From Novosphingobium capsulatum NBRC 12533 (GTDB taxonomy: Bacteria; Pseudomonadota; Alphaproteobacteria; Sphingomonadales; Sphingomonadaceae): DNA of 64,000 bases. The stretch is from positions 124,001 through 188,000 of the forward strand of contig NZ_BCYV01000015.1 in assembly GCF_001598375.1 (NCBI RefSeq), in the 5' to 3' direction. The translations under genes were made by a program, and so were the position numbers. The notes under the pieces were generated by a model. It was not told where the DNA came from, did not search any database, and saw nothing but the letters and a program-made list of their open reading frames with translations. The first letter of the stretch is position 1. Each line of letters begins with the position of its first letter. Shown piece after piece: positions 8,755 to 22,623 of this stretch.

Positions 8755-9557
8755 GCAAGCTGCCGATCCGCGAAGTTGAAAAGCCCTGGGGCACGGATGT
8801 TCTTCCCGCCCCGTTCTCCGCGCCCGAAGGCAAGCGCATCGGCGAGATCTGGTTCGAGCCGCCCGCCGATGTTCCGAGCCTCTTGGTGAAGTACATCTTC
8901 ACCAGTGAGAAGCTTTCGGTCCAGGTTCACCCGAGCGATGCGCAGGCTGCCGCGGCCGGCGAAAAGGACCGGGGCAAGGAAGAATGCTGGCTGGTCATCG
9001 CTGCAGAGCCCGGTGCCACGCTGGGTGTGGGCTTCAAGGGCCATGTCGACCACGACACCATGCGTGCGGCAGCGCTCGATGGCAGCATCGAGGATATGCT
9101 GGTGTGGCATCCGGTCAAGCCGGGTGACTTTTTCTACATCCCGGCCAACACCGTGCACGCAATCGGCGCGGGTGTAAGCGTGATCGAGATCCAGCAGAAC
9201 AGCGACATTACCTATCGCCTCTATGACTATGGCCGCCCGCGCGAATTGCATCTCGATGCCGGCATCGCTGTGTCGCGTGGCGAACCGCTCGATCCCGCGC
9301 TGCACCGGCACATTCCCGATACCGGCACGGTGGAACTGGCGAGCGGTGCCTATTTCACCGCGCACCGGCTCCAGGGCGTACCCGACGCAGCGCTGCGTGC
9401 CGAATATGCCGGCCCATTGCTGGTCATCCCGCGCAGCGGCAGCGTCACGCTGGGCGACGACGTGCTGAACCCAGGCGACTGCGCTTCGGCAGCAAGCATC
9501 GATGCACTGACGTTCGATCCCCAGGGCCAGGCCATCATCGTGCGTCCCGCCACCTGA
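8751..9557 (+). CDS. manA: Class I mannose-6-phosphate isomerase
   Basis: 268 residues. It overlaps the manC stop by ATGA, so the two are translationally coupled. Metal-ligand motifs of type I isomerases are visible: KLSVQVHPSDAQA (Gln and His), KEECWLVIAAEPGA (Glu) and YIPANTVHAIGAGVSVIEIQQNSDITYRLYDYGR (His). The short length matches alphaproteobacterial members that lack the insertion of the enterobacterial enzyme. It converts fructose-6-phosphate to mannose-6-phosphate, the first step towards the GDP-mannose made by ManC. A phosphomannomutase gene is not in this window. Confidence 0.88.
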   Translation: MSKLPIREVEKPWGTDVLPAPFSAPEGKRIGEIWFEPPADVPSLLVKYIFTSEKLSVQVHPSDAQAAAAGEKDRGKEECWLVIAAEPGATLGVGFKGHVDHDTMRAAALDGSIEDMLVWHPVKPGDFFYIPANTVHAIGAGVSVIEIQQNSDITYRLYDYGRPRELHLDAGIAVSRGEPLDPALHRHIPDTGTVELASGAYFTAHRLQGVPDAALRAEYAGPLLVIPRSGSVTLGDDVLNPGDCASAASIDALTFDPQGQAIIVRPAT

Positions 9558-9600
9558 TTGAAGATAGCGCGCATCGCCTTGTCCGTGATAGGCCCGGGGC

Positions 9601-10290
9601 ATGAGCGCTTCTTCGGTTCCTGAAAGCTGGGCTGCGGCCCTTGATCCTGTGCTGGCCAGCCGCCCCTTGCGGGCCCTTGGCGGCTTCCTGAAAGCAGAGG
9701 AAGCCGCAGGCAAGACGATCTATCCTCCACGGGGGGAACGGCTTGCGGCCCTCGAATTGACGCCGCTTCCGGCTGTGAAAGTGGTGATCCTGGGGCAGGA
9801 TCCCTATCATGGCCCGGGCCAGGCGATGGGGCTGGCCTTCTCGGTGCAGCGCGGGGTGAAAGTGCCGCCCAGCCTGGTCAATATCTACAAGGAGCTGGAA
9901 AGCGATCTGGGCCTGCCGCGGCCGGCCCATGGCAATATCACTCACTGGGCCCGGCAGGGTGTGCTGCTGCTCAACAACGCATTGACGGTGGAGGCAGGCC
10001 AAGCGGGATCGCACCAGGGCAAGGGGTGGGAAGAATTCACCGATGCGGCAGTTGCCGCCGTGGCAGCGCGGCCTGATCCCATCGTGTTCCTGCTGTGGGG
10101 CAGCCACGCCCAGAAAAAGGCCGCGCGCGTGCCAGGCCTCGCCTCTGGCGCGCATCTCGTGCTCAAGGCGCCGCATCCCAGCCCGCTGTCGGCCCATGCC
10201 GGATTCTTCGGCTGCCGCCATTTCAGCAAAACCAACGCCTTCTTGGAAAGCCACGGGCAGACGCCGATCGACTGGCGGGTCGATCCGTGA
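9601..10290 (+). CDS. ung: Uracil-DNA glycosylase, family 1
   Basis: 229 residues. The water-activating motif [22 protein letters not shown] is at about residues 61-82, [12 protein letters not shown] binds uracil, and the DNA-intercalation loop is [16 protein letters not shown]. It removes uracil from DNA in base-excision repair. It lies 43 bases downstream of manA on the same strand, so it could be read from the manC promoter. The next gene overlaps its stop codon by GTGA. Confidence 0.95.
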   Translation: MSASSVPESWAAALDPVLASRPLRALGGFLKAEEAAGKTIYPPRGERLAALELTPLPAVKVVILGQDPYHGPGQAMGLAFSVQRGVKVPPSLVNIYKELESDLGLPRPAHGNITHWARQGVLLLNNALTVEAGQAGSHQGKGWEEFTDAAVAAVAARPDPIVFLLWGSHAQKKAARVPGLASGAHLVLKAPHPSPLSAHAGFFGCRHFSKTNAFLESHGQTPIDWRVDP

Positions 10291-10949
10291 GCACCGCGGC
10301 CAGTACCGATTCGGTCGGGCCCAACTGGTCGCTGCCGGCAATGCGGCAGGCCCAGGCCCTGGCCTGGACCGCCGTGGAGCGGATTGCCTCGGCCATGCAC
10401 CCTGGCCTGCGCGAGAGCGAGGCAAGAGCGATCGGCCAAGCCGTTCTTGGCGAACTGGGCATGGGCGAGGCGTGGCATCCAATGATGGTGCGTTTTGGTG
10501 CAAACACCTTGCGCGTGTTCAGCGACCGTGGCGGCGAAGACCTCGCGCTCGGCCAAGACGACATCTTTTTCATCGACATCGGCCCCGTGCTCCTGGGCCA
10601 CGAAGCCGACGTCGGCGCGAGCTATGCGGTGGGTGAAGACCCGGACATGCACGCCTGTGCTGCCGCCGCGCGCGAGTTGTGGCACCGCGTCGCCGCCATC
10701 TGGAATCACGGCGCGATCCGCGGCACCGCGCTCTATGCGCGGGCAGCGGAAGAAGCGGCGGCCATGGGTTGGCAACTCAACCTCGACGTGCGCGGTCACC
10801 GCGTCGCCGATTACCCCCATCCCTCGCGCCAGGCCGGCAAGCTCGGCGATCTTGACAGCCTGCCCACCGCTGGCCTGTGGATCCTGGAAATCCAGATCCG
10901 CCACCCCACCCGGCGTTTCGGCGCGTTTTACGAGGATTTACTGGGTTGA
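10287..10949 (+). CDS. M24 family metallopeptidase-like protein
   Basis: 220 residues from a GTG that overlaps the ung stop codon. It has the pita-bread fold pattern of M24 peptidases: [41 protein letters not shown], then [24 protein letters not shown] with two candidate metal aspartates, [14 protein letters not shown] with a histidine, and GLWILEIQI with a glutamate. Family members include methionine aminopeptidases, Xaa-Pro peptidases and catalytically dead creatinase-like proteins. It lacks an N-terminal creatinase domain. Activity is plausible but the full metal set (D, D, H, E, E) is not certain by eye. Confidence 0.72.
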   Translation: MSTAASTDSVGPNWSLPAMRQAQALAWTAVERIASAMHPGLRESEARAIGQAVLGELGMGEAWHPMMVRFGANTLRVFSDRGGEDLALGQDDIFFIDIGPVLLGHEADVGASYAVGEDPDMHACAAAARELWHRVAAIWNHGAIRGTALYARAAEEAAAMGWQLNLDVRGHRVADYPHPSRQAGKLGDLDSLPTAGLWILEIQIRHPTRRFGAFYEDLLG

Positions 10950-11016
10950 TGATAGCCGGCGTGGAAGTTGGCTTGTTAGCGCCAATGGGTTGGCGGAAAT
11001 TGGTGGGGAGCGGACG

Positions 11017-11439
11017 TTAGCCGTCGACCGGTTCAATCTCTGCGTGCGCCAGTCCGGCCTGTCGTAAAATAGATAGTGCCCGCTCGGATGCTACAAGCCG
11101 CAGATCGCTCGCCATGCCAAAATCGTCGGCTTCCGGCTTGCCTTGGACGTTCATCCACCAAAAGTGCGGCAGCGCCTTATCGCCATATAGGTCGGTAAAC
11201 AAACCGGATCGCGTCACCTCCACATCGGAAAAGCTAACGCCAGTTAACGCCGCACGTTCAATCAATTGCCGTGCGTCGTGGGTCACGATGAAACATGGTG
11301 TCGTTTCAAGCAGCGCATCGCCGAGCCACCCGTCGAACTCGTAATTTAAGCGGGTGACAACCATCTTGCCGTCTTCGCGGTGCCAGTCGGAGTTGCCCCC
11401 AATTCCGCCCGCGACCTCAGGTTCAATAAAAAAGAACAT
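11017..11439 (-). CDS. Hypothetical protein, possible immunity-like
   Basis: 140 residues starting MFFFIEPEVAGGIG. I chose this ATG because a perfect GGAGG lies seven bases upstream; the frame continues upstream without such a site. There is no signal peptide or membrane segment. The C-terminal phrase GMASDLRLVASERALSILRQAGLAHAEI recalls Imm11/DUF1629-type immunity proteins; this likeness is from memory and weak. No toxin gene is adjacent. Base composition is visibly AT-richer than the neighbours, and REP-like repeats lie upstream at 11653-11755, which suggests a transferred or mobile small gene. It is convergent with the M24 gene. Confidence 0.6.
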   Translation of the reverse strand: MFFFIEPEVAGGIGGNSDWHREDGKMVVTRLNYEFDGWLGDALLETTPCFIVTHDARQLIERAALTGVSFSDVEVTRSGLFTDLYGDKALPHFWWMNVQGKPEADDFGMASDLRLVASERALSILRQAGLAHAEIEPVDG

Positions 11440-11545
11440 CTGCACCTCCGTGACACAGCCTACAGCCGCCGCCAATGTCCGCAACTGGGCGAATGCGGAC
11501 AATCCCGGCAGCGTTTTTCACCCGGCACCTTTTTATTGCGGTTCA

Positions 11546-11594
11546 CGCAGAGGCGCAGAGGAATTTGACTCTCTGCGCCTCCGCGCCTCTGCGC
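11546..11594. repeat. CGCAGAGG-type hairpin repeat
   Basis: GCAGAGGCGCAGAG at 11547-11560 faces CTCTGCGCCTCCGCGCCTCTGC at 11571-11592, forming a GC-rich hairpin built from repeats of an eight-base unit. No T-run follows on either strand, so it looks like a dispersed repeat and not a terminator. Confidence 0.6.
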
Positions 11595-11652
11595 GAGAAA
11601 TTCCTTGCGCACTGACCAATACTGATCACATCGGCGCACCGGCTCACAACAT

Positions 11653-11755
11653 CGTCACCCTGAACTTGGTTCAGGGTCCAGTTTGCAGCGTCGGTGCGCT
11701 GCTAGAAGTCTGAAGGTGGCTGAAGCCTGGACCCTGAACCATGTTCAGGGTGACG
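11653..11755. repeat. Paired REP-like inverted repeat
   Basis: Two 28-bp arms, 11653-11680 and 11728-11755, are inverted copies with one mismatch, separated by 47 bp. Each arm is itself a hairpin with the ACCCTGAAC/GTTCAGGGT stem. On one strand each has the frame TGGACCC-N-GGGTGACG. A related single copy lies at 45233-45261. Confidence 0.75.
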
Positions 11756-11783
11756 GAAAGTGTGAGCAAATGCTCGCACCACG

Positions 11784-11810
11784 AAAAAGGGCGCCCGTTG
11801 CGGGGCGCCC
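11784..11810 (-). terminator. Intrinsic terminator of gltD
   Basis: The 8-bp stem GGGCGCCC (11789-11796 with 11803-11810) has a 6-nt loop. On the minus strand it is followed by TTTTTCG (11788-11784). It lies about 28 nt past the gltD stop. Confidence 0.85.
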
Positions 11811-11837
11811 CTGTTTCTTGCGGAGTAAACCAGCCGT

Positions 11838-13271
11838 TCAGCGCGGCAGTTCGGTCACGCCCATCAGTGCTTCATCCACGGCGCGCGCGCACTGGCGGCC
11901 TTCGCGGATCGCCCAGACCACCAGGCTCTGGCCACGGCGCATGTCGCCACAGGCAAAGATGCCATCCACGCTGGTCTTGTAATCGACCGTGTTGCCCTTG
12001 ACGTTGCCACGCGCGTCAAGGTCCACGCCAGCCTGTTCGAGGAGGCCCTGCTTGCGCGGGCCGACAAAGCCCATGGCGAGCAGGATGAGATCGGCCTTGA
12101 TCACGAATTCGCTGCCCGGCACTTCCTGCATCTTGCCGTCGACCCATTCGACGCGCACGCATTCCAGGCCGGTCACGTCATTCTGGCCCACCACGCGCTT
12201 GGTCAGCACGGCGAATTCGCGGGTCACGCCTTCTTCGTGGCTGGACGAGGTGCGCAGCTTGAGCGGCCAGTTCGGCCAGGTCAGCGCCTTGTCTTCCTTT
12301 TCGGGCGGACGCGGCATGATTTCGAGCTGGGTCACCGAGAGGGCGCCCTGGCGGTTCGACGTGCCAACGCAGTCAGAGCCGGTGTCACCGCCGCCGATCA
12401 CCACAACGTGCTTGCCCGTGGCAGTGAGCGAACCACGCGGCGCGGCGCGGATTTCATCGTCACCGGCCACGCGCTTGTTCTGCTGCGTCAGGAATTCCAT
12501 GGCAAAGCGCACGCCCGGCAGTTCGAAGCCGGGGATGCCGATCGGCCGGGGATCTTCGGCGCCACCAGACAGCACCACGGCATCGAAGTTTTCCTTGAGC
12601 GAGTCGACCGACACGGTCACGCCCACTTCCACCGAGGTGCGGAAATCCACGCCTTCGGCCATCATCTGTACGAGACGACGGTTGATCAGGTGCTTTTCCA
12701 TCTTGAAGTCGGGAATGCCGTAGCGGAGCAGCCCGCCCACGCGATCCGACTTTTCGAACACGGTCACCGAATGGCCAGCGCGCGCCAACTGCTGCGCAGC
12801 GGCCATGCCGGCCGGGCCCGAGCCGACCACGGCGACCGACCTGCCGGTCTTCTTGGCCGGCACCTGCGGCTCGATCCAGCCTTCCTTCCAGCCCTTGTCG
12901 ACGATGGCGCATTCGATCGACTTGATGGTGACCGGCTGGTCGACAATGTTGAGCGTGCAGGCGGCCTCGCACGGGGCGGGGCAGACGCGGCCGGTAAATT
13001 CGGGGAAATTGTTGGTCGAGTGCAGGTTGTCCAGCGCCTCGCGCCAGTCGCTTTCGTAGACCAGGTGGTTCCAGTCCGGGATCTGGTTGTTCACCGGACA
13101 GCCGTTGTGACAATAGGGAATGCCGCAGTTCATGCAGCGCGAGGCCTGGCCCTTGAGCGAGGCTTCGTCATGGGGAACGATGAACTCGCGATAGTGCTTG
13201 AGGCGCTCGGCCGGGGCGTCATAGCCCCGGTCCTTGCGATCGAGTTCGAGAAAGCCGGTTGCCTTACCCAT
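11838..13271 (-). CDS. gltD: Glutamate synthase small subunit
   Basis: 477 residues. N-terminal [4Fe-4S] ligands lie in [23 protein letters not shown], with a second set in CPAPCEAAC. The FAD site is [29 protein letters not shown] at about residue 146, and the NADPH site is [22 protein letters not shown]. The C-terminal [23 protein letters not shown] contacts FAD. The beta subunit passes electrons from NADPH through FAD and iron-sulfur clusters to GltB for glutamate formation from glutamine and 2-oxoglutarate. AAGGA precedes the ATG, and only 13 bases separate it from gltB, so the two form one operon ending at the terminator. Confidence 0.96.
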   Translation of the reverse strand: MGKATGFLELDRKDRGYDAPAERLKHYREFIVPHDEASLKGQASRCMNCGIPYCHNGCPVNNQIPDWNHLVYESDWREALDNLHSTNNFPEFTGRVCPAPCEAACTLNIVDQPVTIKSIECAIVDKGWKEGWIEPQVPAKKTGRSVAVVGSGPAGMAAAQQLARAGHSVTVFEKSDRVGGLLRYGIPDFKMEKHLINRRLVQMMAEGVDFRTSVEVGVTVSVDSLKENFDAVVLSGGAEDPRPIGIPGFELPGVRFAMEFLTQQNKRVAGDDEIRAAPRGSLTATGKHVVVIGGGDTGSDCVGTSNRQGALSVTQLEIMPRPPEKEDKALTWPNWPLKLRTSSSHEEGVTREFAVLTKRVVGQNDVTGLECVRVEWVDGKMQEVPGSEFVIKADLILLAMGFVGPRKQGLLEQAGVDLDARGNVKGNTVDYKTSVDGIFACGDMRRGQSLVVWAIREGRQCARAVDEALMGVTELPR

Positions 13272-13284
13272 TGTATTCTATTCC

Positions 13285-17925
<4,641 letters not shown>

Positions 17926-18128
17926 CGCGTTGATCGTCCCTACACCCAAAAAAGACAGCTCGCACGAATCACGACGCCGGAATGCGTCAAAAATTGCGCG
18001 AGAGTCCCCCATGACTGTTGGAAAGTTATTTTGCAACCGGTCAGGACCACCCAAACGGGAAACCGTGCCGGGAAATACGGATGCGATGCCGAAATGTCGC
18101 AGCGCAGCAGGGCGATGCGATCACAGCA

Positions 18129-19556
18129 TCAGCGTTGGGCAGTCATCCGTTGCAGCGTGGCGAGGGCATCGCGCAGGGCCTGTTCGGTGCTGGCGGCATC
18201 GCGCGGGGCATCCTCGGCCTCGTCCTCAACCGCTTGAAAACGGGTGGGAACGGCAGCCAGATAGGGCCGCTCGAACGGCGCCGGAGCAGCGCTCGCCACC
18301 TCATCACCGTCCGGACGCTGGGCGCGGCCCTGGCCGGGGAAGATCACAACCGGCTGCGGCGATGCAGCACCGCGGCCAGAGAGGAAATGGCGCGCCGGAT
18401 CGCTCCGCCGGACGGCCGCGGCCATGTCGAGCAGCGAGGAATAGCGTTCTTCGCGCACCGCGCCTTCGGGCTGGCCCCGGTCGGTGCTGTCAGCATCTGC
18501 CGCACCGAGGCGCGACGGGCGCGGCATGGCGCGCACGTCGCGGCCGTCCAGCCCGGCCAGATCGTCGGCGACGCTGTCGAGCGCGCGGCGGTGGTCGGCA
18601 ATCGCCAGCGCCAGCCGCTCGACCAGTTGCACCAGCCCGAGGCCATCGAGATCGGCCTGGGCGACTGGCGAAGGCCCGCTTTCCCCCATCGCGTCACGCG
18701 CCTTGGCAAAGAGCGAGGGCGTCAGCGCGGGCGATGCCATCACCACCGGGGCGGGATCGTGCGCTGCAACGTCCGCTTCTTCCACGGCGTCCGGTTCGGC
18801 CTGCGCTTCGGCTTCGGCTTCGGCTTCGGCTGCGGCTGCCGTTTCGACTTCAGGTTCTGCCACAGGCACGGCGTCCGCCTCTGCCTCAGCGACGATCGGC
18901 ATTTCAGACTGCGCTTCCACGGCCTCTTCGCGGGGTGCCGCTTGCTCGCGGGCTACCGTCAGGAACGGGGGCGGCACGAACAGGTCGTCCGGCTCTTCCT
19001 CAGTCTCGTAGATCGCAAAGGGATCGAACGCCGCCGGCGCCAGATCATCAGCCAGCGCTTCGTCGGCCAGCGCCGGAAGCGGACGCGGCAGCGTGCTGGC
19101 GGGTTCATCGATCAGGATCGCGGTTTCGGATTCATCGATCATGTCCGCGCTCACCACCAGGGGGCGGCGCGGCGGGGCGTCGGGATGGGCATCGCGCGCA
19201 CGCACCCGGGGTGCAACCGGCGCTTCATCCTGCACTTCGGCCCAGGTGGCGGGATCGATCGCCACGCGATGGCGGGCGGCCAGACGCAGGCCCAGCGCCA
19301 GGCCGATCACGCCGCCCAGACCGGTCAGCAACAGGGCAACCAGCGCGCGCGCGGTAAAGCCGAGCGGCGGCGCGGCAGCCGCGACGAGATGGGGCAGCCC
19401 GCTGGCCACAACCACGCGCTGCAACAGCTCGACGGGCACGGCAAAGCTGGCAAGACCAAACAGCGCGGCAAACCACAGCGCGGCAAGGGCGGGAAACAGG
19501 CGATGGGCGGTGATCGGCTTGGCCTTGGCACCGGCCTTGCGCTTGGTCTTGGTCAC
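18129..19556 (-). CDS. Hypothetical membrane-anchored acidic protein
   Basis: 475 residues of no family I can name. Two hydrophobic segments near the N-terminus (about residues 21-45 and 60-92, the second rich in glycine and leucine) anchor it in the inner membrane after a basic start (MTKTKRKAGAKAKP). The rest is a long hydrophilic, probably disordered tail, very rich in alanine, glutamate and proline, with an alternating AEAEAEAEAQAE run near residue 240. A short ordered segment, LVQLVERLALAIADHRRALDSVADDLAGL, may form a helix. It lies downstream of the exosortase-associated glycosyltransferase on the same strand. Similar proteins appear in sphingomonads as far as I recall; function unknown. 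Confidence 0.75.
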   Translation of the reverse strand: MTKTKRKAGAKAKPITAHRLFPALAALWFAALFGLASFAVPVELLQRVVVASGLPHLVAAAAPPLGFTARALVALLLTGLGGVIGLALGLRLAARHRVAIDPATWAEVQDEAPVAPRVRARDAHPDAPPRRPLVVSADMIDESETAILIDEPASTLPRPLPALADEALADDLAPAAFDPFAIYETEEEPDDLFVPPPFLTVAREQAAPREEAVEAQSEMPIVAEAEADAVPVAEPEVETAAAAEAEAEAEAQAEPDAVEEADVAAHDPAPVVMASPALTPSLFAKARDAMGESGPSPVAQADLDGLGLVQLVERLALAIADHRRALDSVADDLAGLDGRDVRAMPRPSRLGAADADSTDRGQPEGAVREERYSSLLDMAAAVRRSDPARHFLSGRGAASPQPVVIFPGQGRAQRPDGDEVASAAPAPFERPYLAAVPTRFQAVEDEAEDAPRDAASTEQALRDALATLQRMTAQR

Positions 19557-19650
19557 CTGTGCTTACCCCCGTTTGTACAACCACCTGCGCATCGAACCGG
19601 CGCGAATCGGTCTTTGCCCAAGCCTGCGCCAAAGCCAATATCCTGACAAT

Positions 19651-20895
19651 TCAGGCAGCCAGGCCAGGCGTGTCCAGCCCTTGGGCTATCAGGCCTTGGT
19701 AAACGGGAAGATAACGCGCCGCGTTGGCGGCCCAATCATGCGCGGTTTCCACAAAGCGGCGGGCCACGACGCGCTGCGCATCCCACTGCGCGCGGCGGGC
19801 AAACAGCGCCACCATGGCCTGGGCCAGCGCGGCTGGATCGTCGGGCGCAAACAGCGTGCCGGTCTCCCCGTCAGCGATCAGCTCGCGATGGCCGCCCACG
19901 TTGCTGGCCGCCACCAGCTTGCCCTGGGCCATCGCCTCCAGCGGCTTCAATGGCGTAACCAGGTCGGTCAGGCGCATGGCCTTGCGCGGATAGCACACCA
20001 CGTCGGCCAGCGCATAATAGCGGTCCACCTCGTGGTGGGGCACGCGGCCGACGAAATGAATGGCATGGGCAGCCGGGCTGGCCGCCGCTTGGGCGCGCAG
20101 GGCATCTGCCGCCGGCCCGCCGCCCACCAGCAACAGCCGCGCGCCGGGCACCGCGGCCACGATCGCCGGCATGGCCGCGATCATGTCATCGAGCCCTTCA
20201 TAGGGATAGAAGCTGCCAAGGAAGCCGATCACCGGCCCTTCCCCCAGCCCGAGCTGCGCGCGCAAGGCGGCATCGGGCGCGGGCGGCGTGCCGAACAGAG
20301 CGAGGTCGACGCCGTTGGGCATGATCGTGATCTTGGCCGGGGCCACGCCGCGTGCCACCAGATCATCCTTCAACCCCTGGCAGATGGTGACGACGGCATC
20401 GGCGCCCGCCACGACGCGGTTTTCCAGTTGCCGGGTGAGCCAATAGCGCGCCGATCCTTCGCGGCCGGTGCCATTGCCCACGGCGGCGTCTTCCCAGAAG
20501 GCACGGATTTCATAGACCACCGGCAGCCCCAGGCGGCGGCCGGCGCGCACTGCGGCCAGCCCGCACAGCGCCGGGCTGTGCGCATGCAAGACATCGGGGC
20601 GCCACTGGCGCGCCAGGTCGACGATGCGATCCGCCAGCGCGCTGGCCTCACGCCATTCGCGCACCCCCGGCGGGCCAGAGGCCACGCCGGGGGTGCGGTG
20701 AAAGCGCAGGCCGTCATGGATTTCCAGGTCATCGCCCGGCGCCGGTTCAGTCGGCGAGACACCGTGGCGCAGGCCGGTCAGCCCGCGCACTTCCAGCCCA
20801 TGGCCTTCCTGCGCCTTGAGAATCGCGCGCGTGCGAAAGGTATAGCCGCTGTGCAGCGGCAGGGAGTGATCGAGGACGTGGAGAATCCGGGCCAT
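19651..20895 (-). CDS. Exosortase A system-associated glycosyltransferase, family 4
   Basis: 414 residues from MARILHVLDHSLPLHSGYTFRT. That opening is typical of the PEP-CTERM/exosortase-A-associated GT4 group. The GT-B fold shows DVLHAHSPALCGLAA in the N-domain, and in the C-domain VIGFLGSFYPYEGLDDMIAA, ARLLLVGGG, VVCYPRKAMRLTDLVTPLKPLEAMAQGKLVAASNVGGHREL. The EX7E-like glutamates are in LKPLEAMAQGK. The family acts at the cytoplasmic membrane on an exopolysaccharide or on glycans linked to sorted proteins; the donor is unknown. It is divergent from the O-ligase gene, about 107 bases away. The exosortase itself is not in this window. Confidence 0.82.
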   Translation of the reverse strand: MARILHVLDHSLPLHSGYTFRTRAILKAQEGHGLEVRGLTGLRHGVSPTEPAPGDDLEIHDGLRFHRTPGVASGPPGVREWREASALADRIVDLARQWRPDVLHAHSPALCGLAAVRAGRRLGLPVVYEIRAFWEDAAVGNGTGREGSARYWLTRQLENRVVAGADAVVTICQGLKDDLVARGVAPAKITIMPNGVDLALFGTPPAPDAALRAQLGLGEGPVIGFLGSFYPYEGLDDMIAAMPAIVAAVPGARLLLVGGGPAADALRAQAAASPAAHAIHFVGRVPHHEVDRYYALADVVCYPRKAMRLTDLVTPLKPLEAMAQGKLVAASNVGGHRELIADGETGTLFAPDDPAALAQAMVALFARRAQWDAQRVVARRFVETAHDWAANAARYLPVYQGLIAQGLDTPGLAA

Positions 20896-21002
20896 CCCCG
20901 ATGCTTGGCACAGCAAGCCTTAACGCGCTGCAAATTCTTCGCTTAACGCGGCGTCAACCCTGCGGCACTATTCCCGGCGGCTATGGCAGGCGGCGCGCAA
21001 CG

Positions 21003-21209
21003 ATGATCGACAAGATTACCATCTTCGTGCCGCATATCCTGATGGCGCTGATGATCTGGAAGCTCGTCCACCGCGCCGATCTGGACGATGACCCCGCCCT
21101 GCCCAATCGCCGCCAGCCGCTGATGGGGCGGCGCCCCAGCCCACGCCCCGATAGCGACGGTGCCCAGGCCAACGCGAACAACCCCGACAGGACCGGGCGC
21201 GATGCTTGA
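21003..21209 (+). CDS. Small membrane protein preceding the O-ligase
   Basis: 68 residues: MIDKITIFVPHILMALMIWKLVHRADLDDDP, then a basic, proline-rich hydrophilic tail. One transmembrane segment covers about residues 5-21. Its stop overlaps the start of the ligase gene by eight bases (ATGCTTGA), which suggests translational coupling. Codon use looks like that of the neighbours. I know no family for it. It may assist the ligase, which is inference from position alone. No strong ribosome-binding site is visible, so confidence is moderate. Confidence 0.55.
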   Translation: MIDKITIFVPHILMALMIWKLVHRADLDDDPALPNRRQPLMGRRPSPRPDSDGAQANANNPDRTGRDA

Positions 21210-22560
21210 CCTGTTCTTCACGGCGTTCTGCCTGGCGTTCCTGGGCGCCGGGCTCAAGCGGCCGTTCCTGTTCGTGATGGCCTATGCCTATATCGATATC
21301 GTCGCGCCGCAGAAGGTCAGCTGGGGTTTCCTTACGCACATCCCGATCTCGCTGATCGCGTTTTCCTGCGCCCTGCTGGGCTGGATCGTGGCCGAAGACA
21401 AGAACGGCATACGCATCTCGCCGCGCCAGTTCGTGCTGCTCCTGCTGCTAGTCTATTGCGGCCTCACCACCCGCACCGCCGATTTCCCGGTAGAGGCGGC
21501 GGCGAAGTGGGACTGGGTGTGGAAAGCGCTGATCTTCGCGCTGTTCCTGCCGCTGACCCTGCGCACCCGCCTGCGCATCGAGGCGCTGACGCTGACCATG
21601 GTGCTCTCGGTGGGCGTCATCGTAATTGGCGGCGGGATCAAGACGCTCAGCTCGGGCGGCGGCTATGGCGAACTGCGCCTGCTGGTGAACGACAATACCG
21701 GCCTTTACGAAGGCTCGATCATTTCCACGTTGGCGATGTGCGTCATTCCCCTGGCGCTATGGCTGGCTAACCACGGCACCATCTTCAAGCCGGACTGGAA
21801 GGCCAAGCTGTTTGCCGCCGGCATCTGCTTTTCCTGCCTGCTCATGCCGGTGGGCACCCAGGCGCGCACCGGGCTGATCTGCGCGGCGGTGCTGGCGGTG
21901 ATGATGCTGCGCTCCACCCGGCGGCGCATGCTCTATATCAGCATCGTCTGCGCCGGGGCGCTGATCGCGGTGCCGCTGCTGCCGTCGAGCTTTACCGAGC
22001 GCATGGGCACGATCAAGAATCACCAGGCCGACCAGTCTGCCTCCACCCGCGTGGCGGTGTGGAAATGGACCATTGAATTTGCCAAGACTCACCCGTTCGG
22101 CGGCGGCTTCGACGCGTTTCGCCAGAACAGCGTGAGCTATGACACGGTCAAGGCCGACTATGCCGGCGCCAACAACGCCGCGATCGAGACCGACCATATC
22201 GAGGAAAAGGGCCGCGCCTATCACTCGGCCTATTTTGAAATGCTGGGCGAGCAGGGCTATCCCGGCCTTGCCCTGTGGCTGCTGCTGCACCTCATGGGGG
22301 TGTTCCAGATGGAACTGATCCGGCGGCGCTATCGCAAGGACCCGCCCGAAGGATTTGCCTGGGTTTCGCCGCTGGCCGATGCGCTGCAACAGGCGCAGAT
22401 CTGCTACCTCGTCGGCTCGACCTTCGTCGGCATCGCGTTCCAGCCGTTCTGCTACATGCTGGTGGGGCTGCAATGCGGGCTTTCGGCCTATATCGGCCGG
22501 GTGCGACGGGCCGCGCCGGTGCCGTTCGTACAGCGCCGGGCGATCCCTGCCCAGGCCTGA
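21202..22560 (+). CDS. Putative O-glycosylation ligase, exosortase A system-associated
   Basis: 452 residues with about ten to twelve membrane segments. The opening MLDLFFTAFCLAFLGAGLKRPFLFVMAYAYIDIVAPQKVSWGF and the central PVGTQARTGLICAAVLAVMMLRSTRR match the exosortase-associated O-ligase (Wzy/WaaL-like) group. The long periplasmic loop has RVAVWKWTIEFAKTHPFGGGFDAF and a conserved-looking HSAYFEMLGEQGYPGLALWLLL, as in O-antigen ligases. Such proteins join or polymerise lipid-linked glycans on the periplasmic face. The start ATG overlaps the preceding small gene, and AGGA lies about ten bases upstream. Confidence 0.82.
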   Translation: MLDLFFTAFCLAFLGAGLKRPFLFVMAYAYIDIVAPQKVSWGFLTHIPISLIAFSCALLGWIVAEDKNGIRISPRQFVLLLLLVYCGLTTRTADFPVEAAAKWDWVWKALIFALFLPLTLRTRLRIEALTLTMVLSVGVIVIGGGIKTLSSGGGYGELRLLVNDNTGLYEGSIISTLAMCVIPLALWLANHGTIFKPDWKAKLFAAGICFSCLLMPVGTQARTGLICAAVLAVMMLRSTRRRMLYISIVCAGALIAVPLLPSSFTERMGTIKNHQADQSASTRVAVWKWTIEFAKTHPFGGGFDAFRQNSVSYDTVKADYAGANNAAIETDHIEEKGRAYHSAYFEMLGEQGYPGLALWLLLHLMGVFQMELIRRRYRKDPPEGFAWVSPLADALQQAQICYLVGSTFVGIAFQPFCYMLVGLQCGLSAYIGRVRRAAPVPFVQRRAIPAQA

Positions 22561-22573
22561 GGCCCAGCCCCAC

Positions 22574-22609
22574 AAAAACACCGCCGACGCGACAGAAGCG
22601 CCGGCGGTG
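22574..22609 (-). terminator. Intrinsic terminator of phaZ
   Basis: The stem CACCGCCG/CGGCGGTG (22579-22586 with 22602-22609) is followed on the minus strand by TTTTTG (22578-22574). It starts about 15 nt past the phaZ stop. Confidence 0.75.
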
Positions 22610-22623
22610 CAGAACGGCTCAGT

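Larger units (their letters stand above)
11440..11783. other. Intergenic repeat region upstream of the orphan gene
   Basis: This stretch contains no gene. It carries a hairpin of CGCAGAGG-type repeats (11546-11594) and a near-perfect REP-like inverted repeat (11653-11755). The gltD terminator follows on the right. Confidence 0.6.

Noticed and set aside
18018..19646. Long plus-strand frames opposite the acidic membrane protein gene
   Set aside because: They mirror the minus-strand gene; the translations are Arg/Gly-rich repeats with no ribosome-binding site. The minus-strand product has a signal-like start and clear membrane helices.
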